Source: Streptomyces fradiae (lineage in GTDB: Bacteria; Actinomycetota; Actinomycetes; Streptomycetales; Streptomycetaceae). Taken from it: DNA of 64,000 bases. This document shows, piece by piece, positions 46,629-57,573 of the stretch (position 1 is its first letter; every line of letters starts with the position of its first letter). The stretch covers positions 2,542,001 through 2,606,000 of the forward strand of contig NZ_CP065958.1 in assembly GCF_041270065.1 (NCBI RefSeq), read 5' to 3'. A program made the position numbers and the translations under genes. The notes under the pieces are model-generated. The model did no database searches and had not been told where the DNA came from. It saw nothing but the letters and a program-made list of their open reading frames with translations.

Positions 46629-47801
46629 CTACCGAAGGCCCGCCGGCAGCGCGGCCCGCACCACGTACGCGCCGTGCTCGCGCCCGGCGTTCAGGGTGCC
46701 GCCCATGCTGGTGACGCGTTCGGCCATGGAGACCAGGCCGGTGCCGGTGGAGACGGGGGCGCGGGTGGGCGGGGCCGGCGGGAGGGGGTTGCGGACCTCG
46801 ACGCGGAGGTCGTCGGGGTCCTCGACGGTGATCGTGACAGTGACCGGGAGGCCGGGGGCGTGCTTGGCGGCGTTCGTGAGGCACTCGCGGACCACCCGGT
46901 GGACGGCCGTCTGGCGCAGCGGTGACAGGGCCTTCGCCTCCTCGGCGACCTCCAGGTGGACCGGGCTGCCCATCCGCTCGCTCTCCTCGGCGAGCGCGGC
47001 GAGACCGTCGGGGCCGTCCAGGCCGGGCGCGGCGGCGCCGTCGTCGCCGCGCCGCACGATCGTCTCGTTGAGCATCCGGTGGGCCCGCCGCGCGGTGTCC
47101 GCGAGCTCCTCGAAGTCCTGCCGGTACGCCGCTCCCCCGGCGTCCCGCCTGGCCCGTACGGCGAGCACCTCGGCCCGTACCGCGAGCACCGTCAGCTCGC
47201 GGCCGACCAGGTCGTGGACGTCCCGGCCGACCGAGATCCGCTCCTCCTGGACGGCCTGCCGGGCGGCGGCCTCGCGGCGCTGGGCCTCCAGGGCGCGCAC
47301 CAGATCGTGGCGGTACGCGGCGATGCCGACGCCCGCCGCGAGGACGCCGATCGGCACGACCAGGCTCAGGAAGTCGCTGAGCGTGTCGCCGTGCCGGGCG
47401 GGCCAGCCGGGCGTGTTGAAGTACGCGTAGGCGGCGGCCACGTACAGCAGCGTGGCGAGCACGGCGGTCCGCCGGCCCCGGAAGCGGCCGAGCGAGTACA
47501 GCGCGAACTGGATCATCGTCAGCTCGTGCAGCCAGCCCATCAGGACGAGCGCCACCGCGAACGGCACCCAGGGCGCCTTGCGGCGCAGCACCAGCGTGGC
47601 CGCGCCGGCGCCGAGGACCAGGGTGGCGGTGACCCCGGTGAGCGAGTTGTCCCCGCGAGCGAGCCCCGGCACGTCCAGGACCATCAGGCCGAACGCGCTC
47701 AGCGCGGCGACCACGTCCATGGCGCGGGGCGACACCGCCCACCGGTCCACGCAGCGGCGCAGCGCGGACGGGGTGGGAAGGGGAAGCATGCGTTCCATCA
47801 T
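46629..47801 (-). CDS. Sensor histidine kinase, NarL/DesK type, orphan
   Basis: 390 residues from ATG 47801. About five N-terminal TM helices, then a HisKA_3-type dimerisation helix (EERISVGRDVHDLVG, H196) and a HATPase domain (VVRECLTNAAKHAPG N-box, GTGLVSMAERV G-box). Such kinases normally sit next to a NarL-type response regulator, and none is adjacent: folC is on one side and valS on the other. It probably pairs with a distant regulator or is an insertion at this site. The 191 bp to folC hold no gene. An ATG at 47798 or 47789 is also possible. Confidence 0.88.
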   Translation of the reverse strand: MMERMLPLPTPSALRRCVDRWAVSPRAMDVVAALSAFGLMVLDVPGLARGDNSLTGVTATLVLGAGAATLVLRRKAPWVPFAVALVLMGWLHELTMIQFALYSLGRFRGRRTAVLATLLYVAAAYAYFNTPGWPARHGDTLSDFLSLVVPIGVLAAGVGIAAYRHDLVRALEAQRREAAARQAVQEERISVGRDVHDLVGRELTVLAVRAEVLAVRARRDAGGAAYRQDFEELADTARRAHRMLNETIVRRGDDGAAAPGLDGPDGLAALAEESERMGSPVHLEVAEEAKALSPLRQTAVHRVVRECLTNAAKHAPGLPVTVTITVEDPDDLRVEVRNPLPPAPPTRAPVSTGTGLVSMAERVTSMGGTLNAGREHGAYVVRAALPAGLR

Positions 47802-47900
47802 CCCGGGTCTTTCGTCCCGGGACGGGGGACCTGAAGTCCCGTCCGGTGTGAGATCGGGCACTTCCCACTGAAATGGGTACGAACCGGCCGCCGCGGCGAC

Positions 47901-47945
47901 ACGGAAAAGGCCCGGCACCGCGCGTGCGGTACCGGGCCCTTCCGT
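47901..47945 (-). terminator. Hairpin terminator after valS
   Basis: A 20-bp stem with one bulged A, arms ACGGAAAAGGCCCGGCACCG and its near complement ending TTCCGT, loop GCG. 32 nt past the valS stop. Confidence 0.85.
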
Positions 47946-47976
47946 ACTGCCTCTTACTGCTCTTACTGCCTACGGG

Positions 47977-50598
47977 CTACGCCTGCGGCAGGCGCTCCAG
48001 CTGCGCCTGGATGCGGGCGATGTCCTCGTCCGCCTTGGCGAGACGGCCCTTGATCTTGTCGACCACGTTGTCCGGGGCCTTGGCCAGGAACGCCTCGTTG
48101 CCGAGCTTGGCCTCGGCCTGCGCCTTCTCCTTCTCGGCGGCGGCCAGGTCCTTGGCGAGCCGCTTGCGCTCGGCGGCGACGTCGATCGTGCCCGACAGGT
48201 CGAGCGAGACCGTCGCGCCGGCGACCGGGAGGCTCGCGGTGGCGGCGAAACCCTCGCCCTCCGGCTGGAGGCGGAGCAGCTGGCGGATGGCGGCCTCGTG
48301 CGCGGCGAGCGCGGTGCCGGCCAGCTCCAGGCGGGCCGGGACCTTCTGGGCGTCCTGGAGACCCTGCTCCTTGCGGAACCGGCGAACCTCGGTGACGAGC
48401 CGCTGGACCAGCTCGATCTCGTCCTCGGCGGCCTTGTCGCGGAAGCCCGAGTCCTTCGGCCAGTCGGCGATGACCAGGGACTCGCCGCCCGTGAGGGTGG
48501 TCCACAGGGTGTCGGTGACGAACGGGACGATCGGGTGCAGCAGCCGCAGCATCACGTCCAGGACCTCGCCGAGGACACGGCCGGAGACCTTGGCCTGCTC
48601 GCCGCCGGCGAAGAACGTGGTCTTCGACAGCTCGACGTACCAGGCGAAGACCTCGTCCCACGCGAAGTGGTAGAGCGACTCGCTCAGCTTGGCGAACTGG
48701 AAGTCCTCGTAGTACGCGTCGACCTGCGCGACCGTCTCGTTGAGCCGGGACAGGATCCAGCGGTCGGTCGCCGACATCTCGGAGGCGTCCGGCAGCGGAC
48801 CCTCGATCGTGGCGCCGTTCATCATCGCGAAACGGGTCGCGTTCCAGATCTTGTTGGCGAAGTTCCGGGACGCCTGGACCCAGTCCTCGCCGATCGGCAC
48901 GTCCGCGCCCGGGTTGGCGCCCTTGGCCAGGGTGAAGCGGACGGCGTCGGAGCCGTACGCGTTCATCCAGTCCAGCGGGTCGACCGCGTTCGGGTTGGAC
49001 TTCGACATCTTCTTGCCGAACTCGTCGCGGACGAGGCCGGTGAGGGCGACGGTCTTGAACGGGACCTCGCCGTCCATCGCGTACAGGCCGAACATCATCA
49101 TCCGGGCGACCCAGAAGAAGATGATGTCGTGGCCGGTGAGCAGGACGTCGGTCGAGTAGAACTTCGCCAGGTCCGGGGTCTGCTCCGGCCAGCCGAGCGT
49201 GGAGAACGGCCACAGGCCGGAGGAGAACCAGGTGTCCAGGACGTCGGGGTCCTGGGTCCAGCCCTCGCCCGTCGGCGCCTCGTCGTCCGGTCCGAGGCAG
49301 ACGACCTCGCCGTCGGGGCCGTACCAGATCGGGATGCGGTGGCCCCACCACAGCTGGCGCGAGATGCACCAGTCGTGCATGTTGTCGACCCAGTCGAAGT
49401 AGCGCTTGGAGAGCTCCTTCGGGTGGATGTCGACGGAGCCGTCGCGGACGGCGTCGCCGGCGGCCTGCGCCAGCGGGCCGACCTTGACCCACCACTGCAT
49501 CGACAGACGCGGCTCGACGGTCGTCTTGCAGCGCGAGCAGTGGCCGACGGAGTGCATGTACGGGCGCTTCTCGGCGACGATCCGGCCCTGCTCCTTCAGC
49601 GCGCCGACGATCGCCGAGCGGGCCTCGAAGCGGTCCAGGCCGAGGAAGGGGCCGTGGACGGTGATGACGCCGTGCTCGTCCATGACGGTGAGCGAGGGCA
49701 GGTCGTGGCGCTGGCCGATCGCGAAGTCGTTCGGGTCGTGCGCCGGGGTCACCTTGACGGCGCCGGTGCCGAACTCCGGGTCGACGTGCGTGTCCGCGAC
49801 GACCGGGATCGTACGGTCCGTCAGCGGCAGCTTGATCTGCTTGCCGATCAGGTGGGCGTACCGCTCGTCGTCCGGGTGGACGGCGACGGCCGTGTCACCG
49901 AGCATCGTCTCGGCGCGGGTCGTCGCGACGACCAGGGAGTCCTCGCCCTCGCCGTACCGGATGGAGACGAGCTCGCCGGCGTCGTCCTGGTACTCGACCT
50001 CGATGTCGGAGATCGCGGTCAGACAGCGCGGGCACCAGTTGATGATGCGCTCGGCGCGGTAGATCAGACCGTCCTCGTACAGGTCCTTGAAGATCTTCTG
50101 GACGGCCCGGGAAAGGCCCTCGTCCATGGTGAAGCGCTCGCGCGACCAGTCGAGACCGGCGCCGAGGCGGCGCAGCTGGCCGAGGATCCGGCCGCCGTAC
50201 TCGTCCTTCCACTGCCAGACGCGCTCGACGAACTCCTCGCGGCCCAGGTCGTGACGGGACTTGCCCTCCTCGGCGAGCTGCTGCTCGACCTTGTTCTGGG
50301 TCGCGATGCCGGCGTGGTCCATGCCCGGCAGCCACAGCGTCTCGAAGCCCTGCATGCGCTTGCGGCGGGTGAGGGCGTCCATCAGCGTCACCTGGAAGGC
50401 GTGGCCCAGGTGCAGGGCGCCGGTGACGTTCGGCGGCGGGATGACGATGGTGTACGGCGGCTTGTCGGACTTCGCGTCGGCCTCGAAGTAGCCGCGCTCC
50501 ACCCAGCGCTCGTACAGCGGCCCCTCTACCTCGGCCGGCGTGTACTGGGTCGGCAATTCGGTGGTGGCTGCTGTCTGCTGCTGAGTGTTCTCGGTCAC
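47977..50598 (-). CDS. valS: Valyl-tRNA synthetase
   Basis: 873 residues, class I. HLGHA at 63-67 (the HIGH motif), KMSKS in [11 protein letters not shown] around 541, the CP1 editing domain between, and the C-terminal tRNA-binding coiled coil typical of ValRS ([20 protein letters not shown]). Charges tRNA-Val. The leader has no T-box, which in actinobacteria is expected mainly for ileS. Confidence 0.98.
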   Translation of the reverse strand: MTENTQQQTAATTELPTQYTPAEVEGPLYERWVERGYFEADAKSDKPPYTIVIPPPNVTGALHLGHAFQVTLMDALTRRKRMQGFETLWLPGMDHAGIATQNKVEQQLAEEGKSRHDLGREEFVERVWQWKDEYGGRILGQLRRLGAGLDWSRERFTMDEGLSRAVQKIFKDLYEDGLIYRAERIINWCPRCLTAISDIEVEYQDDAGELVSIRYGEGEDSLVVATTRAETMLGDTAVAVHPDDERYAHLIGKQIKLPLTDRTIPVVADTHVDPEFGTGAVKVTPAHDPNDFAIGQRHDLPSLTVMDEHGVITVHGPFLGLDRFEARSAIVGALKEQGRIVAEKRPYMHSVGHCSRCKTTVEPRLSMQWWVKVGPLAQAAGDAVRDGSVDIHPKELSKRYFDWVDNMHDWCISRQLWWGHRIPIWYGPDGEVVCLGPDDEAPTGEGWTQDPDVLDTWFSSGLWPFSTLGWPEQTPDLAKFYSTDVLLTGHDIIFFWVARMMMFGLYAMDGEVPFKTVALTGLVRDEFGKKMSKSNPNAVDPLDWMNAYGSDAVRFTLAKGANPGADVPIGEDWVQASRNFANKIWNATRFAMMNGATIEGPLPDASEMSATDRWILSRLNETVAQVDAYYEDFQFAKLSESLYHFAWDEVFAWYVELSKTTFFAGGEQAKVSGRVLGEVLDVMLRLLHPIVPFVTDTLWTTLTGGESLVIADWPKDSGFRDKAAEDEIELVQRLVTEVRRFRKEQGLQDAQKVPARLELAGTALAAHEAAIRQLLRLQPEGEGFAATASLPVAGATVSLDLSGTIDVAAERKRLAKDLAAAEKEKAQAEAKLGNEAFLAKAPDNVVDKIKGRLAKADEDIARIQAQLERLPQA

Positions 50599-50691
50599 GG
50601 GCCCAGTTTAGGGGTGTCCCGGAGCTGTCCTGAAACTCGATTGTTCCGTAACGGTGTGCCCCCCAGCGCTCCGGCCCGTCGCGGCTTCCGA

Positions 50692-50722
50692 CAGGATGTT
50701 CGCTACGCATAAACATCCTGTG
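50692..50722. promoter_or_regulatory. 10-bp inverted repeat before PYGQ-rich gene
   Basis: ACAGGATGTT (50692-50701) and AACATCCTGT (50713-50722) with an 11-nt spacer, ending just ahead of the RBS (AGGGG) of the gene at 50737, in the divergent gap with valS. A candidate operator or mRNA hairpin. Confidence 0.4.
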
Positions 50723-50736
50723 AGGGGAACCTGTCC

Positions 50737-51699
50737 ATGAGCTACAACCAGCCGGGCCCGTACGGCGGCGGCCAGCCGAACCCCTACGGCCAGCAGCAGC
50801 CCGGCCCGTACGGCGGCCAGCCGAACCCTTACGGCCAGCAGCCCGCCCCGCAGCCGGGCTACGGCTACCCGCAGCAGGCCCCGCAGGGCGCCCCGTACGG
50901 CTACCCCCAGCAGCCCCAGCAGCCCGGCCCCTACGGCCAGCCGCAGCAGCCCCCGTACGGCGCCCCGCAGGGCCCGGGCGGATACCTGCCGCAGCCGCCG
51001 GCGCCGAAGAAGTCCAAGGCGGGCTGGGTCATCGGCGGCATCGCGGTCGTGGCGGCGATCGGTGTGGGCGCGTACTTCGTCCTGGGCGGGGGCGGCGCGG
51101 GGAACAGCGCGGTGAGCGACGACACCAAGGGGTACAAGCTGACCGCCCCGACGACGGTGGGCGAGTACAAGAGCACCGGGGCGGCGCCCAAGCCGACCAC
51201 CCTGAACGCCGAGCAGAAGGCCCGTGCCGAGGCGCTGGGCGTGAAGAACCCCGCCCAGGTCTTCGCCCAGTACAAGAACGACACCGCGCCGCTCAAGGGC
51301 AAGCAGCTCAGCTTCAGCGGTCTGTACGGCGAGATCGCCGACCCGGACAAGACCATCGACAACTACTTCGCCAGCATCGGGAAGAACCCCGAGGCCAAGC
51401 AGCTCGGCATCACGTACGAACTCGTCGGCACCGCCGAGGTCGTGGAGCCCGCCGGTTTCGAGGGCGCGCTGATGAAGTGCCAGAACGTGAAGATGACCAA
51501 CGAGAAGAGCACCGGCTCGGCGGCCCTCGGCCCCAAGACGATGGAGGCCCCGACCTGCATCTGGGCCGACTACTCGACCGTCGGCTCGGTCAATCTGATC
51601 GATCTGTCGACCATGATGACGGGCGGCGCGGCGCTCCCGCAGTCCGAGGTGGCCGACCTCGCGGCGAAGCTCTACAACACGGCGCGCAGCAAGGCCTGA
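50737..51699 (+). CDS. PYGQ-rich single-TM protein, hypothetical
   Basis: 320 residues. Residues 1-88 are a disordered P/Y/G/Q arm (PGPYGGQPNPYGQQ repeats), TM about 96-114 (WVIGGIAVVAAIGVGAYFVL), then an extracytoplasmic domain of about 200 residues with two cysteines (ALMKCQNVK and APTCIWADY) that may form a disulphide. The arm resembles the first 100 residues of the LCP protein at 2749. A strong RBS and the TM/ectodomain layout suggest a real membrane sensor or envelope protein; no domain recognised. Confidence 0.85.
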   Translation: MSYNQPGPYGGGQPNPYGQQQPGPYGGQPNPYGQQPAPQPGYGYPQQAPQGAPYGYPQQPQQPGPYGQPQQPPYGAPQGPGGYLPQPPAPKKSKAGWVIGGIAVVAAIGVGAYFVLGGGGAGNSAVSDDTKGYKLTAPTTVGEYKSTGAAPKPTTLNAEQKARAEALGVKNPAQVFAQYKNDTAPLKGKQLSFSGLYGEIADPDKTIDNYFASIGKNPEAKQLGITYELVGTAEVVEPAGFEGALMKCQNVKMTNEKSTGSAALGPKTMEAPTCIWADYSTVGSVNLIDLSTMMTGGAALPQSEVADLAAKLYNTARSKA

Positions 51700-51714
51700 T
51701 CGGGTACGGATATG

Positions 51715-51753
51715 AAGAGGGGCGCCCCACCAGTCCGGTGGGGCGCCCCTCTT
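51715..51753. terminator. Bidirectional hairpin terminator
   Basis: Perfect 17-bp stem (AAGAGGGGCGCCCCACC and its complement), loop AGTCC, between the converging stops of the PYGQ gene and clpX. Terminal A/T bases add some poly-U character on both strands. Confidence 0.92.
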
Positions 51754-51789
51754 GGTGCCGCTTCGTGTCGCTTCGTGTCCCTACGGCGC

Positions 51790-53073
<1,284 letters not shown>

Positions 53074-53238
53074 GAGGTGCTTCCCCTTCGCCTGGGAGCG
53101 CTTGGTTCAGCGACTCCTGGTGCCTCATATTCGACGGTACCTTGCCGGGCCCCCCGTTCGGGCCCCCCTTGGCACGGTTCACATGGATGCGATTCGGCCA
53201 CACCTGCCGTGCGGACCGTGCCAGGGGAAGGTCGAGCG

Positions 53239-53913
53239 TCAGACCGACGCGCCCGCCGTGCTCTTGCGGGTCGAGATGATCTGGTCGATCAGGCCGTACG
53301 CGAGGGCGTCCTCGGCGGTCAGGATCTTGTCGCGCTCGATGTCGTCGCGGATCTTCTCGATGGGGGTCGAGGAGTGCTTGGCCAGCATCTCCTCCAGCTG
53401 GGTGCGCATGCGCAGGATCTCGTTGGCCGCGATCTCCAGGTCGGAGAGCTGCTCACGGCCGGTGCCGCCGGAGGGCTGGTGGATCAGCACGCGCGCGTTC
53501 GGCAGGGCCATCCGCTTGCCGGGGGTGCCGGCGGCGAGCAGCACGGCCGCGGCGGAGGCCGCCTGACCCATGCAGACCGTCTGGATGTCCGGCTTCACGA
53601 ACTGCATCGTGTCGTAGATGGCCGTCAGCGCGGTGAAGGAGCCACCGGGGCTGTTGATGTAGATCGAGATGTCGCGGTCCGGGTCCATCGACTCCAGGCA
53701 CAGCAGCTGCGCCATGACGTCGTTGGCGGAGGCGTCGTCGATCTGCACGCCGAGGAAGATCACGCGCTCCTCGAACAGCTTCGCGTACGGGTCGTACTCG
53801 CGCACGCCCTGCGAGGTGCGCTCCACGAAGCGCGGGACGACATAGCGGTTGTCCATCGGCGCGCCGGTGTAGAGGCCGCTCGCGGAGAGGTTGTTCTGCA
53901 TCTGGGTGTTCAC
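53239..53913 (-). CDS. clpP2: ClpP protease subunit ClpP2
   Basis: 224 residues. Catalytic triad S120 ([11 protein letters not shown]), H145 (LIHQPSGG), D195 ([11 protein letters not shown]). Start [14 protein letters not shown] at 53913; the first 20 or so residues are a removable propeptide-like segment. It pairs with ClpP1 and ClpX, and is second in a clpP1-clpP2 operon, 51 nt downstream of clpP1. Confidence 0.96.
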   Translation of the reverse strand: MNTQMQNNLSASGLYTGAPMDNRYVVPRFVERTSQGVREYDPYAKLFEERVIFLGVQIDDASANDVMAQLLCLESMDPDRDISIYINSPGGSFTALTAIYDTMQFVKPDIQTVCMGQAASAAAVLLAAGTPGKRMALPNARVLIHQPSGGTGREQLSDLEIAANEILRMRTQLEEMLAKHSSTPIEKIRDDIERDKILTAEDALAYGLIDQIISTRKSTAGASV

Positions 53914-53964
53914 CGTCCTGGTGGCGTTCGGCGGGGGTGGGGCTCTGGAGCGGGCTGCCTGGGC

Positions 53965-54582
53965 TCAGGCGCCCGTGCCGCCGCCGCCCGGGACACCCGC
54001 GGCGTGGGTGATGATGTCGTCGATGAGGCCGTACTCCTTGGCCTCCTGCGCGGTGAACCAGCGGTCGCGGTCGCCGTCGCGGATGATCGTCTCGACGGTC
54101 TGGCCGGAGTGGTGCGCGGTGATCTCGGCCATCCGCTTCTTCGTACGGAGCAGGTACTCGGCCTGGATCTTGATGTCCGAGGCGGTGCCGCCGATGCCGG
54201 CGGAGCCCTGGTGCATCAGGACGTCGGTGTTCGGGAGCGCGAAGCGCTTGCCGGCGGTGCCGCCGGTGAGCAGGAACTGGCCCATGGAGGCCGCCATGCC
54301 CATACCGATCGTCACGACGTCGTTGGGGATGTACTGCATGGTGTCGTAGATGGCCATGCCGGCCGTCACCGAGCCACCGGGGCTGTTGATGTAGAGGAAG
54401 ATGTCCTTCTCCGGGTCGGCGGCCAGGAGGAGCATCTGCGCGGTGATCTTGTTCGCGATCTCGTCGTCGACCTGCTGGCCGAGGAAGATGATCCGCTCGC
54501 CGAGCAGCCGGTTGTAGACATGGTCGCCGAGGCCGCCACCGATGGACGGCTCACCCGCGGCGTAAGGCTTCAGATTCGTCAC
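53965..54582 (-). CDS. clpP1: ClpP protease subunit ClpP1
   Basis: 205 residues from GTG 54582, with a good AGGTGG RBS ahead. Triad S99 ([12 protein letters not shown]), H124 (VLMHQGSAG), D173 ([12 protein letters not shown]). Actinobacterial ClpP1/ClpP2 are distinct subunits of one hetero-tetradecamer that controls differentiation. The upstream open frame to 54807 is not part of the protein. Likely induced by ClgR and possibly by SigR (see sites). Confidence 0.96.
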   Translation of the reverse strand: MTNLKPYAAGEPSIGGGLGDHVYNRLLGERIIFLGQQVDDEIANKITAQMLLLAADPEKDIFLYINSPGGSVTAGMAIYDTMQYIPNDVVTIGMGMAASMGQFLLTGGTAGKRFALPNTDVLMHQGSAGIGGTASDIKIQAEYLLRTKKRMAEITAHHSGQTVETIIRDGDRDRWFTAQEAKEYGLIDDIITHAAGVPGGGGTGA

Positions 54583-54663
54583 GTATCCACCTGCTCGTCT
54601 CCGACGGCCCCAAGCCGTCTCGCGTCTCGTTCTGAGGGCACTGCCCCCGTATTCATGGACCCT

Positions 54664-54690
54664 AACGCGCAGGTAGGACAACGCCATCCC
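54664..54690 (-). promoter_or_regulatory. Possible SigR-type promoter for clpP1
   Basis: On the minus strand, GGGAT (54686-54690), a 19-nt spacer and GTT (54664-54666) resemble the SigR promoter (GGAAT-N18/19-GTT), about 80 nt before clpP1. SigR is known to include Clp genes in S. coelicolor. One mismatch in the -35 and unchecked by experiment. Confidence 0.35.
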
Positions 54691-54702
54691 GGTTCCCGAA
54701 CT

Positions 54703-54716
54703 GTTCGCTGGGAGCG
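54703..54716. promoter_or_regulatory. ClgR-like binding site upstream of clpP1
   Basis: GTTCGC, five bases and GCG form the core of the ClgR motif (CGC-N5-GCG). It is about 13 nt upstream of the candidate -35 of clpP1, suitable for an activator. ClgR is known to activate clpP1P2 in Streptomyces. Confidence 0.5.
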
Positions 54717-54789
54717 CAAGGTAGTTGGGCACGCATGAACGGGTCACCACGGGGCCAGGCGGTGCGGCAGGCCGCAGGTCCCGGTACGT

Positions 54790-54829
54790 CCACGGGCCCG
54801 GGCGCACGATCGTGCGTCCGGGCCCGTGG
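54790..54829 (-). terminator. Hairpin terminator after tig
   Basis: A 19-bp stem with one mismatch (CCACGGGCCCGGGCGCACG and its near complement) around AT, 39 nt past the tig stop. It separates tig from the clpP1 promoter. Confidence 0.88.
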
Positions 54830-54868
54830 CGCGGCGTTCGGCGGGCGGCGCGGGCCGCCCGGAGAGCC

Positions 54869-56248
54869 TTACTTGTCCTCGGCGACCTCGGCCTCGCCGG
54901 TGACGGCCTCGACCGTCTCCGTGGCCTGCTCCTCGTCCTCGTCGGACAGGTCGACCTCGTTGCCGTTGGTGTCGACGACCTTGGCGGCCTCGACGACGAC
55001 CGCGAGGGCCTTGCCGCGGGCGACCTCGCCGACCAGCATCGGCACCTGGCCGCCCTGGACGACGGCCTGGGCGAACTGGTCGGGGGACATGCCGGAGGAG
55101 GCGGCGCGGCGCATGAGGTGCTCGGTGAGCTCCTCCTGGTCCACGTTCAGCTTCTCCTGGGAGACCAGCTCGTCGAGCAGGAACTGGGTCTTGATGCCCT
55201 TGACCGCCTGCTCCTTGGTCTCGGCCTCGAACTCCTCGACCGTCTTGCCCTGGAACTCCAGGTACTTCTCGAGGGTCAGGCCCATCTGGCCGAGCTGGTG
55301 GTGCTCCAGGTTGTGCTTGCGGGTGTTGATCTCGTCCTCGAGCAGCTTCTCGGGAACGGGGATCTCCGCGATCTCCAGGAACTTCTCCAGGACGCGCTCC
55401 TGGGCCTGGGTGGCCTGGTCGAACTGCTTCATGTTCTCGAGGCGCTTGCGGCTGTCGGCCTTGAGCTCGTCGAGGGTGTCGAACTCCGACGCCATCTGAG
55501 CGAACTCGTCGTCGAGCTCGGGGAGCTCGCGGGCGGCGACGGCGGTGACCTTGACGGTGACCTCGGCCTCCTTGCCCGCGGCCGAGCCGCCCTTCAGCTC
55601 GGAGGTGAAGGTGGCCTCGCCGCCGGCCTCCAGGCCGGTGACGGCGGCGTCGATGCCGTCGAGCAGCTCGCCGGAGCCGATGGTGTACGAGACACCGTCG
55701 GCGACACCGTCGGGCAGGACCTCGCCGTCGACCTTGGCCTGCAGGTCGATCGTGACGACGTCGCCCTCGGCGGCGGCGCGCTCGACCGGGTTCGTGGAGG
55801 CGAAGCGCTCGCGCAGCTGCTCCACGGACTTCTCGACGTCCTCGTCGGTGACCTCGATGGCGTCGACCTCGACCTCGATGCCGGAGTAGTCCGGGATCTC
55901 GATGGTCGGGCGGACGTCGACCTCGGCGGTGAAGGCCAGCAGCTCGCCGTCCTTCAGCTCCGTGATGTCGACCTCGGGCTGACCCAGCGGGTTGACCTCG
56001 GCCTCGTTCACGGCCTCGGTGTAGAACTTCGGAAGGGCGTCGTTGACGGCCTCCTCCAGCACCGCACCGCGGCCGAAGCGCTGGTCGATGACGCGCGCGG
56101 GGATCTTGCCCTTGCGGAAGCCCTTGACCGTGACCTGCTGGTTGATCTTCTTGTACGCCGCGTCGAGGCTGTCCTTGAGCTCCTCGAAGGGCACCTCGAC
56201 AGTGAGCCGAACCCGGGTCGGGTTCAGGGTCTCCACGGCGCTCTTCAC
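54869..56248 (-). CDS. tig: Trigger factor (ribosome-associated chaperone)
   Basis: 459 residues from GTG 56248, with GGAGA seven nt upstream. The ribosome-docking signature GFRKGKIP is at 43-50, the PPIase domain about 150-240 ([20 protein letters not shown]), then the helical C-terminal arms, ending in an acidic tail. The peptide upstream to 56512 is an artefact of an open frame running into tRNA-Pro. Located upstream of clpP1-clpP2-clpX, the usual chaperone/protease order. Confidence 0.97.
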   Translation of the reverse strand: MKSAVETLNPTRVRLTVEVPFEELKDSLDAAYKKINQQVTVKGFRKGKIPARVIDQRFGRGAVLEEAVNDALPKFYTEAVNEAEVNPLGQPEVDITELKDGELLAFTAEVDVRPTIEIPDYSGIEVEVDAIEVTDEDVEKSVEQLRERFASTNPVERAAAEGDVVTIDLQAKVDGEVLPDGVADGVSYTIGSGELLDGIDAAVTGLEAGGEATFTSELKGGSAAGKEAEVTVKVTAVAARELPELDDEFAQMASEFDTLDELKADSRKRLENMKQFDQATQAQERVLEKFLEIAEIPVPEKLLEDEINTRKHNLEHHQLGQMGLTLEKYLEFQGKTVEEFEAETKEQAVKGIKTQFLLDELVSQEKLNVDQEELTEHLMRRAASSGMSPDQFAQAVVQGGQVPMLVGEVARGKALAVVVEAAKVVDTNGNEVDLSDEDEEQATETVEAVTGEAEVAEDK

Positions 56249-56412
56249 GGTTAGGTCTCCTTGATGGCTGATTCCTGGTTTCCGGCGGCACCGCCAGGGG
56301 CGGTTCCGGCCGATCGGCCCGGTCAGAGAGACACACGGGCACGCAGCTTGCATAGTAACCGCAAGCAGTGGGCGCCCCACAACGTGATCTTGGCTGGTCA
56401 CGTGTTCCTGGC

Positions 56413-56489
56413 TGGTCGGGGTGGCGGGATTTGAACCCACGGCCTTCCGCTCCCAAAGCGGACGCGCTACCAAGCTGCGCCACACCCCG
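56413..56489 (-). tRNA. tRNA-Pro (anticodon TGG)
   Basis: Minus strand: acceptor stem CGGGGTG pairs with CACCCCG, D-arm GGCGCAGCTTGGTAGCGC, anticodon stem TCCGC/GCGGA around TTTGGGA (anticodon TGG, reading CCA), T-arm GTGGGTTCAAATCCCGC, discriminator A and encoded CCA. It lies between tig and the 3' side of tRNA-Gly on the opposite strand. Confidence 0.97.
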
Positions 56490-56618
56490 TCGGTGCGACA
56501 CGTAGGGTACATGGACGGAGACGGTGCGACGCCCCCCTTTCCAAGGGGTGTGCGACGACCCGTCCGGACCCGCTACGATGGCGTCCGTGCCGCGGCCCTG
56601 GCCTGCGGCTCCCTGTTT

Positions 56619-56692
56619 GCGGGCGTAGCTCAATGGTAGAGCCCTAGTCTTCCAAACTAGCTACGCGGGTTCGATTCCCGTCGCCCGCTCCA
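56619..56692 (+). tRNA. tRNA-Gly (anticodon TCC)
   Basis: Acceptor GCGGGCG pairs with CGCCCGC, D-arm AGCTCAATGGTAGAGC, anticodon stem CTAGT/ACTAG around CTTCCAA (anticodon TCC, reading GGA), T-arm CGGGTTCGATTCCCG, discriminator T and encoded CCA (56690-56692). A hairpin at 56697 follows at once. Confidence 0.97.
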
Positions 56693-56696
56693 CCGA

Positions 56697-56733
56697 CCGA
56701 AGGCCCGCCGGACATCGTCCGGCGGGCCTTCGG
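56697..56733. terminator. Hairpin terminator between tRNA-Gly and small membrane gene
   Basis: Perfect 17-bp stem (CCGAAGGCCCGCCGGAC and its complement) with loop ATC, between the end of tRNA-Gly and the stop of the 64-aa gene, so it can serve both. Confidence 0.88.
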
Positions 56734-56743
56734 CGTCAGAACG

Positions 56744-56938
56744 TCAGAACTTGATGCCGCCGATCGTCTGCGTTATCGAGTCGAGGAAGCGCTGGATGTC
56801 GTCGGCCATGCCCGTGGAGGCGAGGAAGAAGCCGAAGAGCACCGCGACGACGGCCGGTCCGGCCTTGAGGTTTCCGCCGCGGATCAGCACCACCAGGATG
56901 ATCGCCAACAGCAGCACCACAGACAGTGAAATGGCCAC
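56744..56938 (-). CDS. Small two-TM protein (64 aa), hypothetical
   Basis: 64 residues: TM1 (LSVVLLLAIILVVLIRGG) at about 4-21, a second helix (AVVAVLFGFFLASTGM) at about 30-45 and a helical tail (DDIQRFLDSITQTIGG). It is close to tRNA-Gly, and the composition and codon bias suggest a real gene. No family recognised. Confidence 0.7.
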   Translation of the reverse strand: MAISLSVVLLLAIILVVLIRGGNLKAGPAVVAVLFGFFLASTGMADDIQRFLDSITQTIGGIKF

Positions 56939-57108
56939 AACTGATCACACCCTCGGTCGGTCCGCCTTGCCGCCCGGGAGCGCACGTCACAGAACACCCC
57001 CGCCGCATCTATCGTGCCACCAACTACCTGCCCGCTGCGGCCGGGTGACGAATCGTTGATGCACGGATCCGGCCGACGTGACGTATTTCTCGTCCGCCGG
57101 CCGTCCCC

Positions 57109-57570
57109 TCAGGCGGGCCGGGTGAGGCCCAGAAGGGCCCGCACGCGCGCGTACTTGGCGGTGAGGCGGTCCCTGGTCGCGGGGTCGAGGACGGCGAGCC
57201 GGGCCGGGTCGGCGTTGTGGGCGAGGTCGGCCTCCTTGACCAGGAGGGCGCCCGGGGTGGCCAGAATGCGACGGGTGTACTCCTCGACGGGCTCGCCGGG
57301 GCGCTTGGTGAGGGCGCGGACCATGGCCTTGACCTCCGCCGGCAGTGCGGCGCCGGTCAGCCACTCCTCGGACAGGGCGTCGTCCTCGACGCTGTCGTGC
57401 AGCCAGCCGGCCGCGATCTGCGCCTCGCTGCCGCCCCGGGCCCGCACCCCCTCGGCGACGGCCCTCAGGTGCTCCGCGTAGGGGCGGCCCGCCTTGTCGG
57501 TCTGCCCGGCGTGGGCGGCGACGGCGAGGGCCTCGATCTCGGCCAGGGTGAGGTACGGGGTGTCGGTCAT
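57109..57570 (-). CDS. HD-domain hydrolase (RelA/SpoT-HD or MESH1-like)
   Basis: 153 residues, one HD domain. HAGQTDKAGRPYAEHLRAVA carries the first metal ligand, WLHDSVEDD the HD pair, and EADLAHNADP the later Asp. These motifs match the (p)ppGpp hydrolase (MESH1/SpoT HD) family, so alarmone hydrolysis is plausible but not shown. It starts 3 nt after the PP2C stop on the minus strand, so the two are likely co-transcribed. Confidence 0.85.
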   Translation of the reverse strand: MTDTPYLTLAEIEALAVAAHAGQTDKAGRPYAEHLRAVAEGVRARGGSEAQIAAGWLHDSVEDDALSEEWLTGAALPAEVKAMVRALTKRPGEPVEEYTRRILATPGALLVKEADLAHNADPARLAVLDPATRDRLTAKYARVRALLGLTRPA

Positions 57571-57573
57571 TTC

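Noticed and set aside
53140..53180. GGGCCCCCC direct repeat near clpX start considered as a regulatory array
   Set aside because: A low-complexity G/C run without inverted symmetry or known motif.
54583..54807. N-terminal extension of ClpP1 in the same frame
   Set aside because: No start with an RBS, composition unlike ClpP, and it would contain the promoter region; GTG 54582 has AGGTGG.
56249..56512. N-terminal extension of trigger factor
   Set aside because: It overlaps tRNA-Pro and lies upstream of the GGAGA-preceded GTG at 56248.
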